Of a stretch of DNA of 64,000 nucleotides, positions 16,814-24,702 are shown in pieces (position 1 is the stretch's first letter; every line of letters begins with the position of its first letter). The notes under the pieces were generated by a model. That model made no database searches. It saw nothing but the letters and a program-made list of their open reading frames with translations, and was not told where the DNA came from. The translations under genes and the position numbers were made by a program. Source of the stretch: Bacillota bacterium (GTDB taxonomy: Bacteria > Bacillota > Clostridia > Acetivibrionales > DSM-1351). The stretch spans positions 124,001 through 188,000 of the forward strand of contig JAEYHZ010000031.1 in the NCBI GenBank assembly GCA_023409265.1, read 5' to 3'.

Positions 16814-17293
16814 CTATATAGCGAAAATCCTTTTAATCCTATAGAACCATTTATATATGATCATTTCGAAGTAAAATACCAGTGACATGCTGATCCATGT
16901 CCAGTACCACCTCCATGAATGATATTTAATTACCCAAGTATATCTTTCCAGAAAATACTCAATTAAAGTAAATGCTGAACTATAAAGAAAATAATATAAT
17001 ACCCTTAATTTAAAAGGTTTACTATATGGATAATTCAGAATGAAAAAAATTGTAATGATTGGGAGTACAAAATATTCAAATAAAAAACTTGTAGCATTAG
17101 CCCTTGACAGCTCGCGTACAGGGTAATCCAGGCTGGTAAATTCTACGGCAAATAGTCCCAAAATCCACGTAAAGAACTGTGTAGAGATAAAAATGAATGA
17201 AGCTTGAGTTATTTTTTTTCTGGGAATAAACAATATTGAAATGAAACTGATAACCCATGCACTTACAAGTATAATTTTTTCAATGGGGAACAT
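16814..17293 (-). CDS. CBO0543-type membrane protein, copy B
   Basis: A 159-residue protein with about five hydrophobic segments. It contains the family-type stretch FAVEFTSLDYPVRELSRANATSF, matching the upstream paralogue (IGSIEYPVREFSRATQVGF), and a C-terminal HSWRWYWTWISMSLVFYFEM segment. It belongs to the uncharacterised CBO0543-like family of spore-forming Firmicutes. Its start overlaps the end of the paralogue by 14 bp, so the two are translationally coupled. Confidence 0.7.
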   Translation of the reverse strand: MFPIEKIILVSAWVISFISILFIPRKKITQASFIFISTQFFTWILGLFAVEFTSLDYPVRELSRANATSFLFEYFVLPIITIFFILNYPYSKPFKLRVLYYFLYSSAFTLIEYFLERYTWVIKYHSWRWYWTWISMSLVFYFEMIIYKWFYRIKRIFAI

Positions 17294-17789
17294 GATTGTC
17301 TTCTCCTGTTAACAAGGCTTCCTTTTTTGAAAACCATGAAATATAAATATGGCAGATAATAAAATCAACAGAAAAATTAATATATAGGCGGATAATCTGA
17401 GAAAGCGGAGTTCCCTTTTTTATGTTTTCCAAATCGGTATAAACAGCAGTGAAATAGATAAACCAAACAATTACTGATACAAAAATAAAAAAGTGCAAAA
17501 TTTTATTGGCCCAAGAGGCTTTGGTGGGAAAAAGAAGAATGAACCATACATATACCATTGGAAAGAATATGTAATTAGTAGTAAAACCAACTTGGGTTGC
17601 CCGTGAAAACTCTCTTACAGGATATTCGATGGACCCGATTTGTACAAGAATAAGAGCTACAGCCCAAGTAAGGGTTTGAAATATGCAAAAACTTATTAGT
17701 GCAAGCCTATACTTGTCTTTTGGAATATAAACAACCGATGCAATTGAAATAGCGGTAATTGCTACTAAAATAAAACGCTCCAATGTCAT
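17280..17789 (-). CDS. CBO0543-type membrane protein, copy A
   Basis: A 169-residue protein of about five transmembrane segments, first gene of a two-gene minus-strand unit with its paralogue. The shared core is the amphipathic YPVRE(F/L)SRA segment between helices 2 and 3. Function unknown for the family. An AGGAAGT ribosome binding site precedes the ATG. The intergenic DNA upstream (17790-17992) is very AT-rich and must hold divergent promoters for this unit and the small gene at 17993. Confidence 0.7.
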   Translation of the reverse strand: MTLERFILVAITAISIASVVYIPKDKYRLALISFCIFQTLTWAVALILVQIGSIEYPVREFSRATQVGFTTNYIFFPMVYVWFILLFPTKASWANKILHFFIFVSVIVWFIYFTAVYTDLENIKKGTPLSQIIRLYINFSVDFIICHIYISWFSKKEALLTGEDNHVPH

Positions 17790-17992
17790 GCATTAACACT
17801 TCCTAAAAAATTATTAGTTATAATATTCTCCTAATTGCGAAATTTATTTACGCATAATACTTAATTCGCATAATTTTATATAAATAGTAAATCAGAAGAA
17901 TAGGATTTTTAAAGATAAAATTTTATTGTTTGCATTGTAACCCTTTTTTTATGGTATACTAATAATTCATACAATACTGAAGGGATGATATA

Positions 17993-18229
17993 ATGGCAGA
18001 ATTTTGTAAATGTGGATCCGTTATGATTAGCGGAAGTTGTACCAACAAAAATTGCAGCAATAAAGTAGCTAAACAAGTAAAAAAGGCAGCTCCATCAAAA
18101 ATCAGCAAAACTGGCCGTACAAAAATTTCCGTGGAGAATCCGGTAACAAAAAGCTCGAAAGCACCAAGGGCATCTAAATGTATCACTTACCATATAAGTG
18201 AATTGCCGCCTAAAGAACAACACAATTAA
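17993..18229 (+). CDS. small Cys-containing, Lys-rich protein
   Basis: A 78-residue protein. The N-terminus carries FCKCGSVMISGSCTNKNCSNK, a CxC...CxxxxC pattern that could bind a metal. The middle is strongly basic (KQVKKAAPSKISKTGRTKIS), which would suit nucleic acid binding. No family recognised. Translation is supported by a promoter-like TTTATGGTATACTAAT and AGGGATG upstream, and a terminator follows 50 bp downstream. Confidence 0.6.
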   Translation: MAEFCKCGSVMISGSCTNKNCSNKVAKQVKKAAPSKISKTGRTKISVENPVTKSSKAPRASKCITYHISELPPKEQHN

Positions 18230-18275
18230 ATATTAGGCTGTTACAGATACATAGGTATCAGATTGTCGCAGCTTT

Positions 18276-18318
18276 ACAACGATAACGCCTCAATTGAGTG
18301 CGTTATTTGTTTTTAACA
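18276..18318 (+). terminator. terminator after the small Cys/Lys-rich gene
   Basis: GATAACGC pairs with GCGTTATT, followed by TGTTTTT. Confidence 0.8.
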
Positions 18319-18425
18319 GGTTAAAATTACTCCTGAGCAGGAATTTTAAAAGAAGTTGTCGAAAATATTCACTTATATTAAAACCATTTGCACTTAATTA
18401 AAACCATTTGAATAAGGGGATTTTT

Positions 18426-19013
18426 ATGACAATTAAAGAACGTTATCTTGACATATACAATACATATATTCATAGAGAGGGCTCGGACAAGCTGTTGGAA
18501 TATCTTTTATCAAAATCAAGCGATTTCTTTACAGCACCCGCCAGCACTAGATTTCATGGGGCATATGAAGGAGGGCTTGCCGAGCACAGCATTAATGTAT
18601 TCGATTGCCTAAAAGACTATCTGTCCAGAGAGAGAGTCCGAAGTGTATACAAACTTGAATATGATCAGGAAAGTATTGCAATCGTGGCACTGCTGCACGA
18701 CCTGTGCAAAATTAACTGCTATAAGGCAGGCTCAAGAAATGTCAAGGATGAAAATGGTGTATGGCATAGCGTGCCAACATTCGAATATGATGACAGGCTT
18801 CCTTATGGTCATGGAGAGAAATCCGTATATATAATTACCGGTTTTATGAAGCTGACAAGAGAAGAGGCCTTTGCAATCAGATACCATATGGGCTTCTCAG
18901 GGGTAGAAGACAAGCGTAATGTGGGAGATGCATTTCAACAGTTTCCTCTGGCTTTTGCATTAAATATGGCTGATATGGAAGCAACTTATTTTCTTGAGGG
19001 TAAAAATCAATGA
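18426..19013 (+). CDS. HD-domain phosphohydrolase
   Basis: A 195-residue HD-superfamily protein: metal-binding His in FHGAYEGGLAEHSINVF (about 46-62), the paired HD in VALLHDLCKI (about 93-102), and a later HGEKSVYII and Asp in NMADMEA. Such proteins hydrolyse phosphoester bonds of nucleotides. The substrate is not deducible. I chose ATG 18426, 5 nt after AGGGGA, rather than a TTG 18 bp upstream. Two copies of TTAAAACCATTTG (about 18379-18412) lie in its promoter region. Confidence 0.8.
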   Translation: MTIKERYLDIYNTYIHREGSDKLLEYLLSKSSDFFTAPASTRFHGAYEGGLAEHSINVFDCLKDYLSRERVRSVYKLEYDQESIAIVALLHDLCKINCYKAGSRNVKDENGVWHSVPTFEYDDRLPYGHGEKSVYIITGFMKLTREEAFAIRYHMGFSGVEDKRNVGDAFQQFPLAFALNMADMEATYFLEGKNQ

Positions 19014-19052
19014 TCTGTTTATTAAATAACTAAAATGCAAGTGAAAAATTGC

Positions 19053-19096
19053 AACCCATGTAAATGGACTTTTACAAATCTGTTAACATGGGTTCT
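19053..19096 (+). terminator. terminator after the HD gene
   Basis: AACCCATGT pairs with ACATGGGTT, followed by CTTTAATTT. The loop is long (about 24 nt), so the structure is less compact than the others here. Confidence 0.6.
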
Positions 19097-19225
19097 TTAA
19101 TTTACTCTAGTGTATATATTATAGAAATATCCATGGTGTCCTTGATACCTTTGCCTCGTTGAAACGTGCTTGAGGAAAGAAAATTTTCTAAAGCCGAAAA
19201 ATTTTATATTTGACCTATGAGTTAT
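19096..19225 (+). ncRNA. candidate structured element, copy 2
   Basis: The segment 19150-19223 matches 1757-1830: CTCGTTGAAACG, then AGGAA, an AAAATTTTC..CGAAAAATTTTAT hairpin, and CCTATGAGTTATAA at the end. CTCGT can pair with ATGAG. A weak promoter (TTTAAT at 19096, TTATAG at 19119, 17-bp spacer) precedes it, and a separate promoter for the yjdF transcript follows. Class unknown. Confidence 0.4.
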
Positions 19226-19231
19226 AAAATA

Positions 19232-19260
19232 TTGAAAAAAGGGAATTTTTATCATAAAAT
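19232..19260 (+). promoter_or_regulatory. promoter of the yjdF transcript
   Basis: TTGAAA (19232-19237) and TAAAAT (19255-19260) with a 17-bp spacer predict a start near 19267, just before the structured leader. Confidence 0.65.
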
Positions 19261-19266
19261 TAAAAA

Positions 19267-19380
19267 TACAGGGATAAAAACACAGTTCTGGTCGGTAGTC
19301 CAGACGCAGTAATAGATACTGTCAGTAACCTGCCTCCTAAGGTTGTCCGTTCCTTGTTCATCAAAAAATTTAGGAGGATT
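19267..19380 (+). promoter_or_regulatory. probable yjdF-type riboswitch
   Basis: The leader between the promoter and yjdF has no reading frame and forms several helices: CTGG/CCAG near 19293-19311, ACAG/CTGT around it, and CAGTAACCTGCC/CTAAGGTTG nearer the gene. A structured RNA directly upstream of yjdF (DUF2992) genes is a known Firmicute class that responds to azaaromatic compounds. The call rests mainly on genomic position, since I could not check the covariance model. Confidence 0.65.
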
Positions 19381-19384
19381 TTTT

Positions 19385-19801
19385 ATGGACGTCACAAGTC
19401 AGATCACTGTTTATTTTGAAGACCCTTTTTGGGTAGGTGTTTATGAACGAAGGAATGGCAATTTGCTTGAGGTATCCAGAATTGTTTTTGGAGAAGAACC
19501 AAAAGATAATGAGGTATTTTATTATCTTCTCGAAAATTGGGGAAAGTTAAGATTTAGTCCACTTATTCAAGCTGAAGGAAGGGAAGAGCGCAAAATAAAT
19601 CCAAAGAGGATGCAGAGAGCTATTAAAAAACAGCTTTCACGGACAGGAATCGGAACCAAGGCACAGCAGGCTTTAAAGCTTCAGCAGGAGCAAAATGTAA
19701 CTCGGAGGAAAGCAAAAAACAAACAACAAATGGAAGAGGAGAAACAGTTAAAGTTTGAATTGAAACAAATAAAAAAGAAAGAGAAACTCAAAGGAAGGTA
19801 A
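19385..19801 (+). CDS. yjdF: YjdF/DUF2992 family protein
   Basis: A 138-residue protein with the DUF2992 start (ITVYFEDPFWVGVYERRNGN) and a C-terminal, very basic coiled-coil tail (KNKQQMEEEKQLKFELKQIKKKEK) typical of YjdF. The biochemical function is unknown; the family is linked to its own riboswitch and to handling of planar aromatic compounds. The ATG at 19385 follows AGGAGG at 19372-19377. The nitroreductase gene starts one base after its stop, so they form one operon. Confidence 0.85.
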   Translation: MDVTSQITVYFEDPFWVGVYERRNGNLLEVSRIVFGEEPKDNEVFYYLLENWGKLRFSPLIQAEGREERKINPKRMQRAIKKQLSRTGIGTKAQQALKLQQEQNVTRRKAKNKQQMEEEKQLKFELKQIKKKEKLKGR

Positions 19802-19802
19802 T

Positions 19803-20558
19803 ATGGAAACTAATTACGAAAAGCAGATTAAAAGCAACAGGCAATTTATGAAAAGTGATTTTGCTGAATCAGATTATTTATCGGATCAGCAAAAGAAGGT
19901 TACTCAACCGCCATTAACCAAAGCAGCTAATGGCAGTGAAATAATTCCGCTGCCAAAAGATTTTTCTGATGTAATGCAGGAATCAAATTATTATACAATT
20001 CTTCAGCAAAGAAAAAGCGACAGGGTATTTAGTGATAGGGCGATGACAATTCCCCAGTTATCCTTTCTTCTGTGGACGACCCAGGGAATAAAGGAAATCC
20101 GGGGTAAAAACTATGCTACATTGAGATTTGTTCCTTCTGCTGGGGCAAGGCATCCATTTGAAACCTATCTGGTTGTCCTTAATGTTGAGAGCTTGAAAAA
20201 AGGAATATATCATTACTTGCCCCTGGAGCATTCAATAGAGTTTATAGAGTCCTGCCACAATTTGGAAAGGCTGCTTTCAGATAGTCTTTGCGGGCAGGAC
20301 TGGGCACTTAAGTCGGCAGTTACATTCTTTTACAGTGCAGTACCTTACAGGAGCGAATGGAGATATAGTAAGGATGCTCACAGGGTGATGCTCCTCGATG
20401 CAGGTCATGTTGTACAGAATTTATATTTAAGCAGTAAGGCGGCAGGCTGTGGAACATGTGCAATTGCTGCATATGATCAGATACTTGCAGACCGGCTGCT
20501 GAAACTTGACGGGGAAAATGAATTTGTTATATATGCAGCACCCGTTGGTGTTGTATAG
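19803..20558 (+). CDS. SagB-type nitroreductase/dehydrogenase
   Basis: A 251-residue flavoprotein of the nitroreductase superfamily, SagB/ThcOx-like branch: RKSDRVFSDRAMTIPQLSFLLW near residues 63-85, RFVPSAGARHPFETYLVV (FMN-phosphate region, about 107-124) and GIYHYLP. There is no adjacent cyclodehydratase or peptide precursor, so azoline oxidation is unlikely. Location behind yjdF suggests reduction of aromatic or quinone-like compounds using FMN and NAD(P)H. This is an inference from context. Confidence 0.85.
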   Translation: METNYEKQIKSNRQFMKSDFAESDYLSDQQKKVTQPPLTKAANGSEIIPLPKDFSDVMQESNYYTILQQRKSDRVFSDRAMTIPQLSFLLWTTQGIKEIRGKNYATLRFVPSAGARHPFETYLVVLNVESLKKGIYHYLPLEHSIEFIESCHNLERLLSDSLCGQDWALKSAVTFFYSAVPYRSEWRYSKDAHRVMLLDAGHVVQNLYLSSKAAGCGTCAIAAYDQILADRLLKLDGENEFVIYAAPVGVV

Positions 20559-20692
20559 AAATTATTAGATGAATAATTAATCGTTTATAACATAATAATT
20601 TAAATATAAATTGATTTAAACCTCCGTAACGTATATTAAACTGGTAATTATGAAGCAGTTGGAAAATTAATTAAGATGGGAAGTACACTTAG

Positions 20693-22873
20693 GTGAAAAA
20701 AAGTCAGATTACAATGGATTTAAATAGTAAAAGAGTAAAGATACTGGGAAAGGCAAAAAAACTCTTTTCAAACCTGCAGCCGGAGTCAAAGAAGATTCCC
20801 GAGGGATTAAAGACAGTTGGCCTGGTTCTGTATATATACAGGTTTTTTTTATTTTTTCCACTGGCAATAATCTACATGGAGATAGTGTTCAAACTATCCG
20901 TGTTCAAGTCCTTTTATGATACAGGTATTGTTTATATGATACTTTTTTCAATTCCGGCAGGGCTTATTCTCTACATAATATCTACTTTTGCCAAGCGCCG
21001 GGTCAATAGAATTATTTCCGTTGTCCTGACGGCTGTGGTTACTCTGGTTTATCTGGTTCAGGTTGTCTATTACCAGGTATTCACAACCTTTTTTGCTTTG
21101 TTTTCATTAAACGGGGCAGGACAGGTTTTACAGTTCTGGCGTGAAATACTTTTAGCTATTGGGAAAAATATTATTCCTATCATATTTTTACTAATGCCTC
21201 TGATCTTTATTGTATTTTGGGGTAACAAACTGCTTCCGGCAGATAAAACGGCCTGGAGCTTCAAAGGGCTTATAACCGGAACAGCGTTATTACTCCAGAT
21301 TATTACAACTCTGCTGGTATATAATGCCGATGGAGGAGAACTAAGTACAAGATTCCTTTACTCCGATGCAATAATACCTGATTTATCCGTCAGCAGATTT
21401 GGTCTCATGACTACAACCCGCTTGGATGTAAAACATCTTGTATTTGGATTTAAGCCCGAAAGTGAATTAAATCAGGATGATCCTGAATATGCTGAAGATG
21501 ACAACTTTGTTTCAGCAGGTAACGAAACTACTTCTGCTGCAAGTACAGCAGATAATTCAGCTTCAAGCAGCACCATTCAAGCTGAAACTACCACCCATGG
21601 CTCCAAACAGGCAGGTGTTCAAAATGAAACTGTTGAGTACAATGTGATGAATATTGATTTTGATAAGCTTATTTATTCGGAAACAGATCCTGAAATACAA
21701 GAGATGCATAGATATTTCAAAAGTGTCGAACCTACAAAAAAGAATAAGTATACAGGTATGTATAAAGGGAAAAATCTAATTTTTATAACTGCTGAAGGAT
21801 TTTCTCCCTATGCAGTTAACAAGGATTTAACTCCCACTCTTTACAGGATGCAGCAGGAAGGCTTCAGGTTTACAAATTTTTATACTCCCATATGGGGTGT
21901 AAGTACCTCTGATGGAGAATATGTGGCATGCAACTCCCTTGTCCCAAAATCCGGTGTTTGGAGTTTTTATGTATCAGGAAGAAACCATATGCCTTTTGTT
22001 ATGGGAAACCAGCTGAAAAAATTAGGCTATAGTACCAGAGCATATCATAATCATACCTATACTTATTACCACAGAGATGTTTCACATCCCAATATGGGTT
22101 ATGATTACAAGGCAGTTGGGCACGGCCTTGATGTATCAAAGTCCTGGCCTGAATCAGATCTTGAAATGATTGAGAAGACTACGGATGAGTTTATTGAAGA
22201 TAAACCCTTCCATACATATTTTATGACTGTAAGCGGGCATTTGCAGTATACTTTTGGCGGTAACGCCATGGCGGTAAAAAATAAAGATTTCGTAAAGGAT
22301 CTTCAATATTCGGATCACGTTAAGGCCTATCTGGCATGCCAGATTGAATTGGACAGAGCAATGGGTGAACTGATTGCCCGTCTTGAAAAGGCCGGGGTTG
22401 CAGAGGATACTCTTATTGCCATAAGCCCTGATCATTATCCATACGGTTTGAAAATAGAGGAGATCAGTGAATTGGCAGGACACAGGATTGAAGAAAATTT
22501 TGAGTTGTACAAAGGAATATTCCTGCTCTGGTCAAAGGGAATGACATCTGAAACCATTGATAAACCCTGCTCAAGTATGGATATTCTTCCTACTCTTTCA
22601 AATCTCATGGGAGTTGAATATGATTCAAGACTGCTGATGGGAAGAGATATTTTTTCAGATGCTTCACCACTGGTTACTTTTTCCAATTGGAGCTGGTTAA
22701 CAGATAAAGCTCGATACAATTCCAGGCAAAGAAAGTTGACTCTTGCTGATGGAGAGACTGCGGAAACGGTAACAAAGAAATATAAGGCCGAAATATCTAA
22801 ACAGGTAAACAATAAGTTCACATATTCTACAAAAATACTGGATAATAACTATTATGCAAAAATCTTTAAATAG
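20693..22873 (+). CDS. LTA-synthase-like membrane sulfatase-fold protein
   Basis: A 726-residue protein. A cytoplasmic N-terminus is followed by five transmembrane segments (about 45-235), a low-complexity Ser/Thr linker (about 268-310), and an extracellular sulfatase-fold domain (about 345-660). The catalytic Thr region is WGVSTSDGEYVACNS, and metal-ligand motifs include ITAEGFSPY and ISPDHYPYG. The family transfers glycerol phosphate from phosphatidylglycerol to build lipoteichoic acid, or makes its primer. A GTG start with a modest GGGAAG site is used; no better ATG precedes conserved sequence. Monocistronic. Confidence 0.85.
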   Translation: MKKSQITMDLNSKRVKILGKAKKLFSNLQPESKKIPEGLKTVGLVLYIYRFFLFFPLAIIYMEIVFKLSVFKSFYDTGIVYMILFSIPAGLILYIISTFAKRRVNRIISVVLTAVVTLVYLVQVVYYQVFTTFFALFSLNGAGQVLQFWREILLAIGKNIIPIIFLLMPLIFIVFWGNKLLPADKTAWSFKGLITGTALLLQIITTLLVYNADGGELSTRFLYSDAIIPDLSVSRFGLMTTTRLDVKHLVFGFKPESELNQDDPEYAEDDNFVSAGNETTSAASTADNSASSSTIQAETTTHGSKQAGVQNETVEYNVMNIDFDKLIYSETDPEIQEMHRYFKSVEPTKKNKYTGMYKGKNLIFITAEGFSPYAVNKDLTPTLYRMQQEGFRFTNFYTPIWGVSTSDGEYVACNSLVPKSGVWSFYVSGRNHMPFVMGNQLKKLGYSTRAYHNHTYTYYHRDVSHPNMGYDYKAVGHGLDVSKSWPESDLEMIEKTTDEFIEDKPFHTYFMTVSGHLQYTFGGNAMAVKNKDFVKDLQYSDHVKAYLACQIELDRAMGELIARLEKAGVAEDTLIAISPDHYPYGLKIEEISELAGHRIEENFELYKGIFLLWSKGMTSETIDKPCSSMDILPTLSNLMGVEYDSRLLMGRDIFSDASPLVTFSNWSWLTDKARYNSRQRKLTLADGETAETVTKKYKAEISKQVNNKFTYSTKILDNNYYAKIFK

Positions 22874-22940
22874 GAAATGTATACCGGTATTTGGTTTAAT
22901 AGCTTGAGCTCGTACGTTCTTGCACACTCCGAAATTATTA

Positions 22941-22970
22941 TTGACAAAACTGGTCTTAGGATGCTATATT
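22941..22970 (+). promoter_or_regulatory. promoter of the trpP-ecf operon
   Basis: TTGACA (22941-22946) and TATATT (22965-22970) with an 18-bp spacer. The predicted start (about 22977) puts the triplet array at the very 5' end of the transcript. Confidence 0.75.
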
Positions 22971-22976
22971 TTTTAC

Positions 22977-23164
22977 AAGTAGAGACGAGAAGAGATTAGA
23001 TTAGACGAGATGAGACAAATGTGGAAATTTATGTTTCCCTTTTACAGCAGTTTTTATTACTGACTGTTATAATTTGGGCAATCAGCAATTTGCTTGGATT
23101 ATTAAAATTAAATATGATAACTTCAAACCTCTACCAAAATATTATTTTTGTGGAGGTTTTTTAT
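22977..23164 (+). promoter_or_regulatory. TRAP-like attenuator leader of the tryptophan transporter operon
   Basis: Seven GAG/TAG triplets start at 22982, 22987, 22992, 22997, 23002, 23007 and 23012, an exact 5-nt period with AC, AA or AT spacers; an AAG fits one period upstream. This is the form of binding site used by the Bacillus protein TRAP (MtrB). Downstream, AAACCTCTAC (23125-23134) pairs fully with GTGGAGGTTT (23150-23159, one G-T), followed by six T. This stem contains the GGAGG ribosome binding site of trpP, so it can act as terminator and as translation block. GTAGAG at 22979-22984, overlapping the first triplet, is complementary to CTCTAC in the stem and could form an antiterminator that bound TRAP would prevent. 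Confidence 0.7.
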
Positions 23165-23731
23165 ATGGAGACGGCAGCTAAAAGAGTAGTTGTGAAAGAT
23201 CAGAAAAAAGGTCTTTCCATTTCCGATGTAATTCTGGTAGGTGTTCTCTTAGCAGTAGGTGCAGTTCTGAAGTTTTTCGTAGGATCAATGTTTTCAGCAG
23301 GTATGAAACCAAACTTTATTATTGCCATGTACTGCCTGGCAATCCTTCTGATCAAGCCAAGATTCCTAGAAGCGGTCATTATCGGTATTATAGCCGGTGC
23401 AATATGTCAGGTATTTCCCGGTACACCCTACATTAATCTGATAAGTGAACCGGTGGGGGCAATTGTAATGGCAGCCCTCGTATATTTACCGCTTCAAATT
23501 GGAAAGTTTTCACTAAAGCCTATAGTCGGTACATTTATAAGCACTTTGGCAAGTGGTATGATGTTTATTGGTGTTCTATATGCAGCCTTTTATACAGGTG
23601 CCAATGTTAAGACAATGCCTATCAGTGTATTTATAGTGATAGTTCTTGGAACAGCTGTTATAAATTCAATAATCGTGCAGGTACTGTATATACCATTAAA
23701 ACTGGCATTGGGACGTGGAAAAAATGATTAA
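23165..23731 (+). CDS. trpP: tryptophan transporter TrpP, ECF substrate-binding-type membrane protein
   Basis: A 188-residue protein with about five to six transmembrane helices. The TrpP-type GMKPNFIIAMYCLAILL, PGTPYINLISEPVGAIV and ILGTAVINSIIVQ-like segments match the family that takes up tryptophan. The frame is open upstream to 23021, but ATG 23165 with GGAGG at 23152-23156 is the correct start and lies right after the attenuator hairpin. In Bacillus TrpP stands alone; here two ATPase genes and an EcfT gene follow, so it is probably the S component of a dedicated ECF transporter. Confidence 0.85.
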   Translation: METAAKRVVVKDQKKGLSISDVILVGVLLAVGAVLKFFVGSMFSAGMKPNFIIAMYCLAILLIKPRFLEAVIIGIIAGAICQVFPGTPYINLISEPVGAIVMAALVYLPLQIGKFSLKPIVGTFISTLASGMMFIGVLYAAFYTGANVKTMPISVFIVIVLGTAVINSIIVQVLYIPLKLALGRGKND

Positions 23732-23784
23732 TAACAAAAATTCAATCATTTTCTGCTGCTGTTTCAATGGAAATGGAGCAAACA

Positions 23785-24627
23785 ATGATTGAATTCAGAA
23801 ACTTTTCCTTTAAATATAAAAACGGTGAAAAAAACGCTTTAACCGGAATTAATTTATCTATAAATAAAGGTGACTTTGTGGGAGTAATAGGCAACAGTGG
23901 AGCAGGAAAATCCACTTTTACCTATGCTGTTAACGGAGTTATCCCTCATCATTTCGAAGGGGATTTTTACGGAGAAGTCATTGTAAACGGTGAGGATACT
24001 GTAGAAGCATCTCCTTCAAAACTTGCATTAAGTGTCGGAAGCGTATTCCAGGATATTGACGGGCAAATGGTATCCTCAGTGGTTGAGGATGAATTGCTCT
24101 TTGGGCTGGAGAATTTTGGTGTACCGCATGATGAAATAGAATCCAGAATAACTGATATTCTCCAAATGGTTGGCATTGAAGAACTCAGGTATAGAAACAT
24201 CAGTACTTTGAGCGGTGGGCAAAAACAAAAGGTGGCAATATCTGCTGTTGTATCCCTGATGCCTGATATTCTGGTTTTAGACGAACCCACCGCAGAATTG
24301 GACCCTCAAAGCAGTCATCAGATTTTCGGCATGCTCAGGATGCTCAATGAAAAAATGGGTATTACCATCATTGTTGTGGAACAGAAGATAATGCTTCTCA
24401 GCGAATTCTCAAAACGGCTGCTTATATTTAACGAAGGAAGTATTTACCTGGACGGTTCTCCCCAGGAGGTTCTGAAGGATACATCAAAACTTCAGGAGAT
24501 TGGGGTGAACTGCCCCAGGGTAGCATCGCTTGCAAATATACTGAAGGACAGAAAGTTATATAGTGGAGGAGTACCTGTAAATATTGACGAAGCTGAAGTA
24601 ATGGTGAAGACTATCATTAAGGAATGA
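23785..24627 (+). CDS. ECF transporter ATPase (first)
   Basis: A 280-residue ABC ATPase: Walker A GNSGAGKST, Q-loop VFQDIDGQMVSS, signature LSGGQKQKV, Walker B DILVLDEPTAELDP and the switch residue region VVEQK, where the usual His is replaced by Gln. The start at ATG 23785 has GGAG 6 nt upstream; the earlier ATG at 23767 has none. It energises uptake through the trpP-encoded component together with the next two genes. Confidence 0.92.
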   Translation: MIEFRNFSFKYKNGEKNALTGINLSINKGDFVGVIGNSGAGKSTFTYAVNGVIPHHFEGDFYGEVIVNGEDTVEASPSKLALSVGSVFQDIDGQMVSSVVEDELLFGLENFGVPHDEIESRITDILQMVGIEELRYRNISTLSGGQKQKVAISAVVSLMPDILVLDEPTAELDPQSSHQIFGMLRMLNEKMGITIIVVEQKIMLLSEFSKRLLIFNEGSIYLDGSPQEVLKDTSKLQEIGVNCPRVASLANILKDRKLYSGGVPVNIDEAEVMVKTIIKE

Positions 24628-24663
24628 TTAAATAATAAATTCCTCGGGTCTTATTATTTAATC
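24624..24663 (+). other. perfect 13-bp hairpin between the two ATPase genes
   Basis: GATTAAATAATAA (including the upstream stop codon) pairs exactly with TTATTATTTAATC. There is no T-run, so it is more likely a processing or stability element than a terminator; an internal partial terminator cannot be excluded. Confidence 0.6.
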
Positions 24664-24702
24664 TTTCCTAAGTAGGATTGTCACAAATTTGGGAGGTTTA
24701 AG

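Noticed and set aside
23019..23063. Ribosome-mediated trp leader peptide (one Trp codon) as the regulator of trpP
   Set aside because: Only one Trp codon, no clear ribosome binding site, and the exact triplet array offers a better explanation.
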